From the NCBI GenBank assembly GCA_029531795.1, contig JAPEIS010000003.1, positions 1,984,001 to 2,048,000 of the forward strand: a stretch of DNA of 64,000 nucleotides. Direction: 5' to 3'. Under the pieces are notes generated by a model. The model was not told the DNA's origin. It ran no database searches and worked only from the letters and a program-made list of their open reading frames with translations. Both the position numbers and the translations under genes were made by a program. Of the stretch, positions 23,594-36,268 are shown piece by piece. The stretch is from Sclerotinia nivalis. Its lineage: Eukaryota; Ascomycota; Leotiomycetes; Helotiales; Sclerotiniaceae. Position 1 is the first letter of the stretch. Each line of letters starts with the position of its first letter.

Positions 23594-24625
23594 ATGGCAG
23601 AACCACCAAGGAGAAGACAACGTCCTGATAGTACAAAAATGTGGGAGGAAAGCGAAAAGCGTGGTCCTGCTCGAGACCGAGATGAGAAAAATGACCGAGG
23701 AGATCGACGCGATGATAGAAACCGCAATCATGACCGCAATCGCAGAGATAGAAGTAGGTCACCGCGCGATTCAAGGGATCATAGACGCAGTTCATATAGG
23801 GATAGGGATCGAGAACGAGACCGTGGCGGCCGGAGAGATGATCGAGATGGGCGCGACAATGACAGAAATAGGGACTATCGGGAGAGGAATAATGAGAGAT
23901 CAGGTAGAAAAGATGGTCACCGAACAGATGTGCCAGATAGGACTAGAGGTGAGTTTATGCCAGATGCGCTTTCGCAGACGGTGTTTGCATTGAGAGGCAG
24001 ACCTAACATTGGCAAAGAGGATATTCGACAATCTCGAGAGAAGGATGAGGATAGAAATGGTAGAAAAGGTATGTTCTCGTCAGATTCACAGCAGGATGGA
24101 ACATTGGTCCTTGCAATCAGAACCCTGTCTAATACACATCAAGACAATGAGCGATCATCAGGAGAGAAGTCAAGTGAACGAGCAAGGTCGAGGAGTCCGC
24201 GGCGCAACGATGAACGAGATTACAGGAAAGATGGAAGTAGTGATGAGAATTCACGGAGGAGCGAATATATAGATGATCGAATTACTCCGCAACCAGTAAG
24301 CTTCAGTATCGGGGCTGGTCACACAACTACAGGTCAAGATCACGATCGGATGGATATTGATGGTGGAAACAAGAAGAGAAAATCACAACCCAAGAAGAAG
24401 ATTGAAGAAGAAGAAGGGGAAGAGGACGATGATATTGTGGTTGAGGATGATGGAATGGTTGCTATGCAAGCAATGATGGGATTTGGAGGATTCGGAACTA
24501 CGCAAAACAAACAGGTGCCGGGAAATAATGTTAGTGCTGTACGGAAGGAGAAGAAGACAGAGTATCGACAATACATGAATCGGGTTGGAGGATTTAATAG
24601 ACCTCTGAGTCCAAGTAGGGATTAA
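23594..24625 (+). CDS. SNRNP27: U4/U6.U5 tri-snRNP 27 kDa protein (SNRNP27)
   Basis: One uninterrupted frame of 343 codons starts at AAGATGGCAGAACC. The N-terminal half is an RD/RS-rich arginine domain (about 20-110), the middle is acidic (EEEEGEEDDDIVVEDD), and the C-terminus carries the diagnostic family block MMGFGGFGTTQNKQVPGNN followed by EYRQYMNRVGGFNRPLSP. In animals SNRNP27 belongs to the spliceosomal tri-snRNP and influences 5' splice-site choice, with the conserved C-terminal block contacting the core. Two internal segments (23949-24017 and 24069-24143) look like in-frame introns. If both are removed the protein is 295 aa and the charged domain becomes continuous. The family call is secure; the internal structure is not. 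Confidence 0.9.
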   Translation: MAEPPRRRQRPDSTKMWEESEKRGPARDRDEKNDRGDRRDDRNRNHDRNRRDRSRSPRDSRDHRRSSYRDRDRERDRGGRRDDRDGRDNDRNRDYRERNNERSGRKDGHRTDVPDRTRGEFMPDALSQTVFALRGRPNIGKEDIRQSREKDEDRNGRKGMFSSDSQQDGTLVLAIRTLSNTHQDNERSSGEKSSERARSRSPRRNDERDYRKDGSSDENSRRSEYIDDRITPQPVSFSIGAGHTTTGQDHDRMDIDGGNKKRKSQPKKKIEEEEGEEDDDIVVEDDGMVAMQAMMGFGGFGTTQNKQVPGNNVSAVRKEKKTEYRQYMNRVGGFNRPLSPSRD

Positions 24626-25110
24626 TTGAAAGGAGTGGAGTGTAAGAATACGTTATGGTAGACAGGGCAGGTGAGGGGCCACATGTTTAGGGAGGGGAAA
24701 GCTGTACAAGTTGGCAGATTGGTGGATTGTCATATTGACCACAAGACATCCGGAGAGTTACCTTCCTTATTTATTAACATTTTTGAGCGATTCTTCATTA
24801 GGAAGAGGATAAATACTCAGGAACATTTTCCCGATTGCCGGAAACATAATTCAATTTATCCATCACTCTCGGCCCGTGTTTCTAACCGTGCTCTGTATAT
24901 TGACCAGTAATGATGTTGAACCTTGAAGCCTTCCCTGCAGCCTTGCGCTACAGGCTGATCGCAACGCAATCTATCCACAAATTCGCAACGGTGTTCTTTG
25001 AGAAGAGATTCCACCAATTCCTCCTCAAAAACCCTTTTCTTTTTCCATATGTTAAGTTTTCAGATTGAAATTCTGGAGCTTAACTTTTCTTCTTCACAAA
25101 TTGGGGAAAT
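24626..25110. other. Intergenic region between SNRNP27 and CWH41
   Basis: This 485-bp stretch lies between co-oriented genes and contains no recognisable feature. A 79-codon ORF in it looks random. Confidence 0.6.
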
Positions 25111-27814
25111 ATGACGCTCCTCCATTTGCGTCTGCCCGTTGCGGCTCTGGTAGCAGCACTTTCGTTGTTTGGCAATCCTGCACACGCGGCTGAGGCTCAA
25201 GATGTAGGAATTGTTACGACGGAAATTGCGAGAGCTCAGAATAGTACTTTGATGTGGGGTCCTTATAAACCGAATCTTTATTTTGGTGTTAGGCCGAGGA
25301 TACCGAAGAGTTTTACAGGTGGTTTGATGTGGGCGAAGGTTGACAATTTTGTGGATGTTCAGCATAGTAAGTTCTTTTTTATGGAATAGCTACGGGTTAT
25401 TTGAGAGGGCCGTGGTGGAGAGCTATGCCATTGTCACTATAATGGCAAGTATTGAAATCGGTTGATCATGGCTAACTTTATCAATAGACTTCAGGCATAC
25501 TTGCGAGCAAGGTGATGGCATGAGGGGTTATGGTTGGGAGGAATTTGATGCTCGAACTGGTGGAAAGCAAACTATGCATGATGAGAGCAATGGTATTGAT
25601 ATCACAACCTTCTTCATCAAATCCCCTGGTGGTAAACATGGTGGGAACTGGGCTACGCGAGTGAGGGGTAAAGTCAGGGATGGCTCGCCAGCAGATTTGA
25701 AGACAACAATGATTTTCTATGCTTCTCTTGAAGGACTTGGCAGTTTGACAGTTGCAAATGAGGATGATGATCTTGGATTTGAGGGAGAAGTAAATTTCAA
25801 TGGAGATTCTGACGGATTGGGCGAATATAAGGTCACTGTAACAACTGGCCGAGGTTTCCACCCTGCTTCTGAACATCCTTCATATAAAGAGAAGCCATTG
25901 GATAGGACTCTTGTTCACTCTCTCACACTTGACGAAAAGTTATTGTGGGCTGCCAAACCTCATTTGTTTGGCAAGTTGAAGGAGCAAATCGATGAATACC
26001 TTGCAACATATGGAGAGGAAAATGCTCCTCCTCCATATCAGATCTACACCATTAAACATGCACCAGATGAAGGAAACTTTCACTTGGTTCAAAAAGTATT
26101 CGAGGGAGATTTCGAATTCGACATCATCTTCAACAGCGCATCAGCAGCTAAGGGACTTTCCAGCCAAGAAATCTCTCAATTGATTGGAGATAACAATAAA
26201 TCCTTCTTCGAAAGATTCATCTCTACGTTTGATTTGCAACCTCCTTTTGATATTGAAAGTCTTCAAAGATTTTCAGGTCATATGTTCTCAAACTTGATTG
26301 GTGGTCTTGGATATTTCCATGGTGATTCGGTTGTTGATCGTTCATATGCTGAGGAATATGAGGAAAATAATGAAGGATTTTGGGAAGAAGCTGCAGAGGC
26401 AAGAGGAAGAAGGCAGGAAAAGCTTGAAGGTCCATCCGAACTTTTCACTACTGTTCCATCTCGACCATTTTTCCCAAGAGGATTTCTCTGGGATGAAGGA
26501 TTCCATCTTCTTCCTATTGCTGATTGGGATATTGATCTTACTCTCGAAATTGTCAGAAGCTGGTTTAATCTTATGGATGAAGATGGATGGATTGGTAGAG
26601 AACAAATTCTTGGTGCTGAAGCTCGTAGCAAGGTTCCACCAGAATTTCAAACACAATATCCTCACTACGCTAACCCACCTACACTATTCTTCATTGTTGA
26701 CGCTTTTATTAGCAAGCTTGGTGCACTCAATGGTACATCTCCATTAGAAAAAGAAAAACTCGCTCAAGAACCCTCAATCTACTCGGCCTTTTTACAAAAG
26801 CCAGAAGCTGGTCTTCATTACCTCAATGAGCTTTATCCTAAACTCAAAAAGCACTACGAATGGTTCCGCAAAACCCAATCCGGCGATCTGAAATCTTATG
26901 ATCGTGATGCATTTAGTACCAAGGAAGGTTATAGATGGAGAGGCCGAACACCACAGCATATTCTCACCAGTGGTCTTGACGATTATCCTCGTCCTCAACC
27001 ACCTCATCCAGGAGAACTTCATGTCGATTTAATGTCTTGGATGGGTATGATGACCAAATCTCTTAAAAATATCGCTGGTCTCCTCGGTATGGCCGATGAT
27101 GTTGCCGAATTATCTACCATTGAAATAGCAATTCAACGCAACATCGACGATTTACATTGGAGCGAAAAGGAGAAATGTTATTGTGATGCTACAATCAATG
27201 ATTATGAAGAACATGAATTGGTTTGCCACAAGGGATATATTTCTCTCTTCCCATTCTTAACGGGTCTTCTTGATAAGGATAGTGATAAGTTGGGTCATAT
27301 TCTTAATTTACTTGGTGATGAAGAGGAATTGTGGAGTGAACATGGAATTAGATCTTTGAGTAAGAAAAATGAGTTCTATGGAACTGATGAAAATTATTGG
27401 AGGGGTCCTATTTGGATCAATATGAATTATTTGGCGGTTTCTCAACTTCTTGTAGGTTTCCCATTTCTTGGATCTCTTTTCTTTTCCTTTATTCCCGTCA
27501 ATCTCTATCCATTCTTCCCTTAAATGCATAACACTAACCCTCCATAGAATTACGCACAAACCCCCGGTCCCCACCAAGAAAAATCCAAAGACCTTTACAC
27601 AAGACTCAGATTAATCCTCATTAAAACGGTCTATGATAGTTGGCAAGAAACAGGTTTTGCCTGGGAACAATATAATCCGGAAACGGGTATGGGACAGAGA
27701 ACTCAACATTTTACGGGTTGGACTAGTTTGGTGGTTAAGATTATGAGTATGCCGGATTTGAGTGAGGGTGCTTTTGAGGCGGAGGGGCAGGCGCCTAAGA
27801 AGGATGAATTGTGA
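25111..27814 (+). CDS. CWH41: Mannosyl-oligosaccharide alpha-glucosidase I, GH63 (Cwh41)
   Basis: The exons are 25111-25366, 25488-27451 and 27548-27814, encoding 828 aa; donors GTAAGT and GTAGGT and a CTAAC branch in intron 1 support the model. The enzyme removes the terminal alpha-1,2 glucose from the N-glycan precursor in the ER. The N-terminus is a signal sequence (LPVAALVAALSLFGNPAHAAEA). The N-terminal beta domain contains LMWGPYKPNLYFGVRPR. The (alpha/alpha)6 catalytic domain includes SRPFFPRGFLWDEGFH, the DWDIDLTLEIVRSWFNLMDE block, WRGRTPQHILTSGLDDYPRP and YWRGPIWINMNYL. The C-terminus is QAPKKDEL, an ER-retention tetrapeptide. Yeast Cwh41 (833 aa) is instead membrane-anchored at its N-terminus. 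Loss of Cwh41 in yeast reduces beta-1,6-glucan. Confidence 0.96.
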
Positions 27815-29503
27815 GGGAAGATGGGATGGATGAGGTGGGGAGTGGATGCGGGTTTGGGAGGGGATGGAAATGGGAAAAAGGGAAAAGGGGAAAGGAGGAT
27901 GGGGTGGACAAATGAATTCATGATCTCGGGAGGATGATTTAGGTGGATTATATATGTGTATGTGGTATATATATGCATGTATAATGAAAGAAATACATTC
28001 ATCTTTCATAATCTATAAAAATAAAACGAAATTCCACCCGCTTGATTGGTTTATGAAATTGTATATCTTCATCTCCACTATGAATATCATCACAAGCAAT
28101 ACCATCTTCGTACCGTCTAAACTCAAGTACTTCGTATCACACTTTCTCTAGTCTGGAATAAGGTTGTGAACGTGTTGTGAACGTGTTGTGAACGTGTTGT
28201 GAACGTGTTGTGAACGTGTTGTGAGTAAGTGCGTAGTGCTGTTTCTAATATAATCTTGGTGATTAAACGATTCTTTAGTGCAGCTACCCAACTAATAAAT
28301 CTTTATGAAAGTACTTAGCTTATAGAGATGTTGTCCAACGGGATAGCAGCGGAAACATATTCCAACCGGGCTAGAGTCCAATTTCTGTTATGATTGTGAC
28401 GAATTTTACCGGTAGATGCTTATATCTTCTTCTACAGATCTCAACATGTTTCTTACTTCACATGATAGTATCCTCCTCGACGCAAAACTACCATTCTCTC
28501 TAGTCTTCAATCGTACTCTCTAGTGTGATTGACTAGTCTTAATTTTATACGTCTTTGTGTATACATAGTTGAACCACCATACTTTAGTAGAGGCAGATAA
28601 CATTAACCCCTAATTGATAATCTTTCTTGAATGGGATATGTGAATGCGCTATTTTCTCCTTTCGCCTGCTCATTGATTATCGAGTCAAGCTTAAGCTAGC
28701 ATGCTAAACTTGGAACTAATCAATAATGCTACCGCAGAGACACGTTGCGCTATCGTCAATTATACTGGCCAGTTGGAAGACGAGATTCAAGAGTTGTTCT
28801 TTAAATGCAGATTGTTTGTGCGGAATATTAACTTACTATACCTAGGAGGAAGCAATCTTTTTCATGTCTCATGGAGATTCGGGTGAATATATTGGGCCAA
28901 CATGATCACCAATAGCTGAACGAAAGTGAATGCCATGTGGAATGCGTCCAATAATGGATCATGAGCATCAAAGTTATTGTTCTAAGAACTGCTGAGGTAT
29001 AAATGAGAGTGTTGTGGTTGAGGATAGTCAGAATCGTGGGTTAACGTTTGGCTATGCTCAGGATATCAATGATCAATACATCAAACATATATACTCTCAA
29101 AAATCTGTCCCATGCGTAACAGATGTAAAGTTATTATTCACATGGAGGTCAAGATTGGGTCGTCTTATCTCAGCAAGAGTTTTGATCATATATCCATACT
29201 CAACGGCCCTCTTTGGGAGTGATACGTGAGTTGGATGGATGTATCAAAACCTCTTGATCTAGACAGGGCCTGTTGCCACACTTTCGCAAAGAACTTGGTA
29301 GAAATCTCAGACAATAACGTGTATGTTATTTTGGCCTTAGCTAAAGTCATCGTAATAATTCTGAAGAGCACTAGCGACATGAACAAGATGAAGAGAACAA
29401 AGATCAATACCACTGTATGTACATCACGTGCCGTGGCTTCGTCGACAGTTGACTGGAACATTCAATTTATAACTTTTCAAATCAAACAAATACCAACATC
29501 CCT
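27815..29503. other. Gene-poor region with an 11-bp tandem repeat
   Basis: No supported gene is seen. A perfect 11-bp tandem array (unit GTTGTGAACGT, five copies plus a partial) occupies about 28163-28224. Small ORFs at 28701-28886 and 29014-29229 lack family features. Confidence 0.6.
28163..28224 (+). repeat. 11-bp tandem repeat, five and a half copies
   Basis: The unit GTTGTGAACGT is repeated head to tail with no sequence differences. There are no spacers, so it is a minisatellite, not a CRISPR array. It lies about 350 bp beyond the CWH41 stop codon. Confidence 0.9.
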
Positions 29504-30144
29504 TCATTCCTCATCATCATCAGTAAAATCATCATCCTCCTCCGAATCACACTTCTTCATCGGAGCATCAACCCTTAAAACGCCCTCCCCATCCACCTGT
29601 GCACCCTGTCCCTTCTCCACAATCTCCACAAACAACCGCGGCCTCACTTCCAAAAGACCTGCCACCCAACACGCCTTAGTAAACTCAACCCTAAAATCCC
29701 TCCACTCCACACTCATCTTCCCCTCATCCCATTCCCCCCGCTCCGCCAACTCCAGCGGCATACTTTCTATCCGCGTCCACAGCACCGCCGTCTCATCTTC
29801 AATACTGCGCGAATCGAGCACGGCAAATGTGTTGCGGCTGAAATGGTAGGAACTGGTTTGCGGTGCGCTACGTACGAATGTGGTGAGGGTGGATAGGGGG
29901 GCATTGAGAAACCCGGTTTGGAAAGGACGGATGGTTGTGCGCGTGTGTTTTCCGATGGGACTTTCAGTGGGTGTGCGCACGATAGACCAGATTTTGGAAC
30001 TTTCTTCGGTGCGTTGCGAGAGGTGGATAAATTGTGAGATAACCTATGGAAGGATTACTAGTTGAATTTGATGAGTCGAGAAAAAGGACTATGTACTTCA
30101 GGCGGCACTTCAGCCGTACAAAATGTGAGGATATTTTTAGCCAT
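29504..30144 (-). CDS. Hypothetical protein, 195 aa, acidic C-terminus
   Basis: Two exons on the minus strand (30144-30097 and 30043-29504) are joined by a 53-bp intron (donor GTACAT, acceptor TAG) and give MAKNILTFCTAEVPPE plus VISQFIHLSQRTEESSKIW and onward. The body contains IRPFQTGFLNAPLSTLTTFVR, FAVLDSRSIEDETAVLWTRIE and VEWRDFRVEFTKACWVAGLLEV. It ends in a strongly acidic tail (CDSEEDDDFTDDDEE). There is no signal peptide or membrane segment. The central pattern of a VLD block followed by W-RDFRV and a hydrophobic helix faintly recalls small fungal proteins annotated only as domains of unknown function; I could not confirm any family. GC is locally raised, consistent with a real gene. 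Confidence 0.72.
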
Positions 30145-33100
30145 CTTGATAAGTTTTTGCGAGAAATTTCTTGAGGATTTAAAAATTATGCGTCGGAGTT
30201 TAGGGTGCTTTGTTTGATAATTATGTTATGGAGTTCTAAGGACAATTAGAAGCGTTGATGTCATCGTGTTGTAACGTCTAATTGGAGTCACGGCTGTTAT
30301 GTAATCAATGAGGGGTAAATGAGGTAATGAGCAAATGACTTTAATGAAACGCAAAAAGCGCAAAATTATGGCACAGCAAGCTGTGTTGGATCGTATCTTA
30401 CTAAATTGGGATAGTGACTTTATGTTCATTTTTTGGGGGCCGTTGATCTGGTAATGGCAATCACATTCGATTTTCGCTTAAATCGGGGGGTTTTGTGGGA
30501 ATTTTACTTTTTAGAATCACCGGTGTCAGTAGCTGTAGTTTTACAAATGCTTCAGACACTGTAATCCCCTTTAAATTGATATTCTGAGGTGTACTTTAAC
30601 ATCCAGGTAGAATATAGCCAGCAAGCCAGCAAACCAACAACCGGACAGCAAGAAAAAGCAGCAAACCACCCAGAAATCAACACGAAACCAGGGAAATTCT
30701 TCCAATCCGATCCTACACACTCATAAATACACAAACCCAGACACTCGTCCATATCCATAAATAGTCTGCTCAATTCTTCACCGGGAGAGCATGGTAAGAA
30801 ATCTTATCATTCCCAACTTACCAAGTTCCACCTTTCGCATCCTTATTTGTAGAACCGTAAAATTTACTTCCATTTCCTTTGGATCCGTCATTTTCATCAA
30901 GTAAGCTTTGCAGGTATTTATATCTGGTGTATGATTTGCATCCGAGTATTTGTTATGGATTTTAACTATGAAGTATCAGTTAGGTTATTTTCATAGAATG
31001 GGATTGAGAAGAAATCATACATCTGATATGACCTGGTGCTTCATTCTTTAATCCTATTTCTGCTCCGTGATTGGGACCAGCTTCAAATTGATAGGACCGG
31101 GTCAGTGATAGCTTTTTCCCCGAAGGGATTTCCGTCTTAGTCGGTGGAGATACATAAGCAAAATGCGTTTACTACGGCTGTGTAGCCTCTATTGATGATT
31201 AGTTTGATATTTACTTCAGCTCAAAGTTGTAATTATTACATACCAATATAAAGTGTCATGGATATCCCTATGATCGGCAATAGGAGTCTATCCACTTCCA
31301 CAGCTCGACACGTAGTCACTATTGCGCTTGACAACATCGCGCTTTTGATCATTACTAGCGTTATCTGTGATAGTAATAGTGAAATCGTCATGGGTGCTGT
31401 AAATATCGCGTTTTTGGTCGTTGCTAGTATCGTCGGTGATGGAGATAGTTAAACCATCGTGGATGATGATATATTCTCTTCGAATGACTTGAGAGTTATT
31501 CGATTCAGTAGCTGGGAGGGCCAGCTGCAGAAGCTATGCCCCAAAAAGGGAGAAAATAAATAGAGTGCATAATTATCGAGCCTTTACAAAACTGAAAGAG
31601 GGATAAGGAGGTTTCAATGAATTCCTAAATGTCTAAAGATATTGAGAGTGATAGTGAAGAATCGAAGATGTTTGTTGTGATGTAGAGCTACAATATAGCT
31701 GGGATAACCTCGTTTTTATGTTCGTGGGTTTACCTGGCTATAGAAGCGTCACCACCGTGATCTTGAAATTTTTTTCGTAATGAATATTCCATCTCAGCTA
31801 ACCTTAACACAGTTTCTAGGCAACAAGATAGAGTAAATAGGGCTGTCCACTATGCTCAAAGCGGGGCGTGCTTGACTCCCTTTCAGGACGATCCGGCAAT
31901 GGTGCCGAAGTGTGGAATTAGCAAATCTGATCCACTCTACAACGGTGCTGCAAAAACCACTTACAAATCCGTTGCTCAGAGTGGACCCGGAACTGTTTTT
32001 CCCCCAGTTCCTCGGTATCTGAATTTAGGCAACCATAAATCCGAATACAGCGGGGTAATTATGACGCTAATAGAAGATATAGAGCATGGAACACGTATCT
32101 GCGCGATTTATACCAACTACAGCATTACGAATGGAAGATGGTTCAAGCAGTTATTTACATTCCTTAACTTGCAGATGTATGAACAAAGACCCCACCACCC
32201 CCAGGTCCAGGTGTAGATAATTAAGTCATAAGACAGTCCGCATCGTGTTGCATTGATGCAAGATCTTCCCGATGATTCCATCCGCAGAAGGAGACTAGGA
32301 AAGGATTTTACTGGCAGATATGATCTCAAGCCTTGTGCGTTTATGACAAACCAAGCGGCTACTAATCCATTCACATTTCTCCACCTTTTCAAAGGTATTC
32401 TACCAAAGGTGATGATGTGAGTGAGGTACTTGAAGCTCCTGAGGACTCAAAGAGGGAGGTGTCAACCTTAGAGGCCTATAGCGAATAGATTTATGGTAAG
32501 GCGTGGGGTCTAATGTGTATTTCGAGACGGAGAACATGGATAGACAATTTGGTCTTCTGTTGTATAACATATTGTTTTCGAGCAATTGTTAGACACTGTT
32601 ATGCAAAAGTTTAAGTTCTTATTTTGAGGCGCCCATACTTTGCCAGTTTCTGCTTTCTCGTCCTCGACTAACAACGGACTGATGTGATTCTTGCACGAAG
32701 TATGATCTGACGAACTTTCGTCCATAATCTTAGTTTCTTGAACATAAAATTAAGTAAGCTTATGGAAAGGCTGTGATATAAAAAAATAAAACGCATATGG
32801 CTTGCCAAGTTGATTCGAGTTATGCAGCATGCACACCATCTAATCCCCTGTATTGAAACCATGTTCAAAAACAAGCGATGGACCTCTGATAGGCTCATGC
32901 ATACGAAACATCTTAGCGAATCCCGACTCTGATATTCTTTCTTACTGTATACTGTATCGTTATAAACGGTATGTTGGAGCCTGGCTTGGGGCCCACCACT
33001 GGCTAAAGAGCTGACGTCTCTTTTGACGAATACAATCTTTGGAACCAGAGCCACCCCCGGTGCCTTGGCGTACTTTTTTTGACTCTCCCTGCCGCATCGG

Positions 33101-33951
33101 CTCTGTTACAAGTACCCATTACTGGCTAGTTCATTTTTACACCGCAAAATGCCACCACCAGATGGTTCCGGGCTGCGAGAATAAAGCATAGCTTCCCCCA
33201 ACAGTCATTCTTGAAATAAAATAGTTAAACGTTACTTTGGTAAGCAAGTTTCAGAGTCAGTCCTATGGCTATCATCATAAATTTCTTATTCTATAACGGC
33301 GCAATTTGAGTAAATCTTGAGTCAATTCCCCGTAAAATCAAGTGCTCGTGTAACGGTGTCCACCAATGGTGAGTGATTCAACATAAAGCATGATACTGTC
33401 GTGCATTCTTGGTGAATAAGAGACCCTCTATCAAGCTGCTTTGGGAGCCATCGAGAAATCATGCTTGAAAAGCTGTCCACAAAGTACAAAAATCTGATGA
33501 CCTTCAAGCATCCGCTCTCGTAAAATGAGCTCGAAGATCTATTATGTCTGCCTGTTTCGATAAACATCGTATACTTGAACTAAGACGAGATACGAGTGCA
33601 GGCCCTGCACACCGTTGGTACCGTATGACGACGACGATGCGAAGTCTAATGAATAATTTAGGCGGCTATGTATCTCATCATTAAAGCCTCAGTGAAGGTT
33701 AAAAGAAGGACAAATCGAGCTGAACATAGCATACTTCATTCCATGAATTGGCGCGTCTTATTATATCGAGGTGTTTCATCAGGCGTTGCTTTTCAGTTGT
33801 GTTGTACACAAATAAAGCAGCAGCAAGTTCAATACCTACCATGTATAGTCTTATCGAAAGTGCACATACCCTCCTAAAAAGTCCATCACTTCAAGTATTG
33901 AGGAGAGTATCCAGGGACAGCTATACTCCTTCCGAACACAGCCTCGGCAAT
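30145..33951. other. 3.8-kb gene-poor region
   Basis: No gene could be supported on either strand. ORFs at 30552-30773, 31872-32216 and 32668-33054 are short, lack splice-compatible extensions and resemble no family. The region may hold ancient mutated repeats, but no terminal repeats or target duplications were seen. Confidence 0.5.
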
Positions 33952-35157
33952 ATGAGCGACAGTATCGATAGAAGTAGGCGTTGTCTACCTCTCTATCATA
34001 AAATGGTCAATGGACTTCCATATCCAAGAAATAAGAGATGCCCTTGGAGACGTGGTATTTGGACATGTTTTCTTCTATCTGTTCTCGGAATTATCGCAGC
34101 ATTGTTAGTACCATGACCCATTTTGTTTCTTTTTGTAACTACATTGAAAGTTTGAACTGACCAAAAACTTAGGATTTGGCTTACACTACTAATGACCCTC
34201 CCTTGTCACCACACGCCTCGCATGCCATCCAGTGGAATAAACTCCGTAGTTGAGCAATGGCAAAAACCCAGCGATTCAGCCACTCTACTTTCACCCTGGA
34301 AGTCAAACTTCACAAAGGATATCACACCAATGGCATGCCATTCTCATAATGACTACTGGCGATACGTTCCTCTCTTCGAAGCTCTCGCGGCTGGCTGCAC
34401 AGGAGTAGAAGCAGATATATGGTTAAACGACAAAGCTGGTAATGACGATTTGCTGGTTGGTCATTCTTGGAAATCACTTAAAGAAGATCGCACGCTGCAG
34501 AATTTATACATCAAGCCCCTCGTTACAATCCTTGAGAATCAAAACAATGATTCCCCGGCGTTAGAAGGAGGATCAAGTAATCCCAACGGCGTATTCCAGT
34601 CGAGTCCTAATACGACCTTGACTTTACTTCTTGACTTCAAGTCCGGCGGGGCTGACCTATGGCATTCCGCAAATCAGCAACTCGAAGCTCTTCGCTCAAG
34701 AGGCTGGCTCACCCACTGGAGTAATTCGACTGGTAAAATTAGCTGGGGCCCAATAATTGTCGTCGCTACAGGAAAGGCCCCTTTTGATCTTTTGATTTCA
34801 AACACGACCTACCGCGATGTTTTTTATGATGCCCCCCTAGAGGACATATCAAACTCAAAATACGATAGCTCAAATTCGTATTATGCAAGCACTCCAATGA
34901 GTACTTTAGGCAAAATATGGCTTTGGAAATTCAGCTCCACACAACTGAACAAAATCAAGAGTCAAATCGCCATGGCAAATGAGAAAGGTCTCAAAGCTAG
35001 ATATTGGGATACACCAGCTTTGCCAGTGATTTTCAGGGAATACATCTGGGGAATTCTGGTGGGAAATGGAGCTGGAATGTTGAATGTCGATGTGTTCCCA
35101 TCGTCGCTGTTTTATCTTCTGGTCACTAGATTTGGTCAAAATAGACTTGCATGGTAA
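33952..35157 (+). CDS. AIM6: Aim6-like phosphodiesterase (PLC-like TIM barrel), membrane-anchored
   Basis: Two exons, 33952-34103 and 34173-35157, encode 378 aa; a GTTAGT donor preserves the frame across the intron. A basic N-terminus precedes one membrane segment (CFLLSVLGIIAALIWLTLLM, about 39-58). The catalytic barrel begins with CHSHNDYWRYVPLFEALAAG, then GVEADIWLND and LLVGHSW. These supply the His and acidic residues expected in the PLC-like/GDPD superfamily fold of Aim6. Later conserved pieces are LLLDFKSGG, IIVVATGKAPF, AMANEKGLKARYWDTP and GAGMLNVD. Yeast AIM6 was named for altered mitochondrial inheritance; its biochemical activity is not established. The last 15 or so residues after NVD depart from the usual family ending, so an additional 3' intron is possible. 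Confidence 0.87.
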
Positions 35158-36268
35158 TTTACTTACATGTTCAAGAACGGAAATGAACCTTGGGAATTAT
35201 CTCGCTGAAGGTACCCCGACTTCGACTTTTGCCAATACGTGTGTTCGAAGATGTGCTATCATCAGCAGTCATATTTCACTGTTGCCTTTGGAATTCAAGC
35301 CGTTTTTGGAACTTAAGAGGAAGTTATTCTGAAATGTAAAGAGGTTGAGGACATGACGCGCGTAGGGTGGAGAAGCGCGAGATATGATCACGTGATATAT
35401 CTGAGCGGATGTTGCTAACCGCCGGGACTTGATAAGATGGGCATCTACTCAAAATTTCTACAAAATCTTTATGTTCAATCTTTCCAATTACTGTTGTTGT
35501 TTCACAGATGCAATTACTGATATCCTTTCTATCAATATCAATCTTTTCATATCATTACAGCCCTCTCACCTTAACTCAAAATCCCGTACTTGCGAAGGAG
35601 TCTCGCGAGTCTCTTCCCTTGAGCCTTGCAAACTTAAGTAATTGAAGAGGTAAAAGGGCATTTCATGAAGATGAGCACCGTCATTATGCCATTAGTGGGA
35701 TGCTTCACACTTCCTTGTAAAGGATATAGGAGTCATAGGAGTGTGTCTGTCATAAAGTGGCCGAGAATGATGATAATCAAAAAATAGAGATGCACGACTC
35801 CAAAGATGAAGACATTGATGCACTTTAGACAATACAATATCTCCCTCTATTGTATATTTAAGGTTTATTGATGGGTACGAGTCTTCATCACATTACTAAT
35901 GCAAGTGTACATCACTCCAGCATCCATCTACCCCGCATCATCGTGAGACCTGCAGTAGCTTTGCAGCTCTTGACATGCGTCGGTACATACCAACCCGAAC
36001 TTCTATTTAGCAGAAGATATTTTCCGTGATCTTCCATACTATACAAAGTCTTTGATTCGCAATGATCAAAATATCCTCAGGTTTCCATGCATCTTGAAAT
36101 TTTGCTATTTCAAGGTGATGATGTGGATCGGACATTGGAGGTGCAGCTCCACCACAGAACAAATACTTATAAGATACCTTAATGGATCTAATTACTTTGT
36201 GCAAACATAACTGTACCATTTCATTCTCGTTGTTTTAAACATCATTGGGGGAGAGTCAATTTGTGATA
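35158..36268. other. Intergenic region
   Basis: This 1.1-kb stretch lies between AIM6 and the carboxylesterase. No gene, RNA or repeat is recognised in it. Confidence 0.55.

Noticed and set aside
28163..28224. Regular repeats that could be mistaken for a CRISPR array
   Set aside because: The 11-bp units are directly adjacent with no spacers, and the organism is a eukaryote.
29226..29849. 207-codon plus-strand ORF
   Set aside because: It overlaps the minus-strand hypothetical gene 29504-30144, which has a proper start, a consistent intron and better coding character; the plus frame is its complement.
31872..32216. 114-codon plus-strand ORF in the gap before AIM6
   Set aside because: There is no family feature, no coding-like composition and no splice-compatible partner exons.
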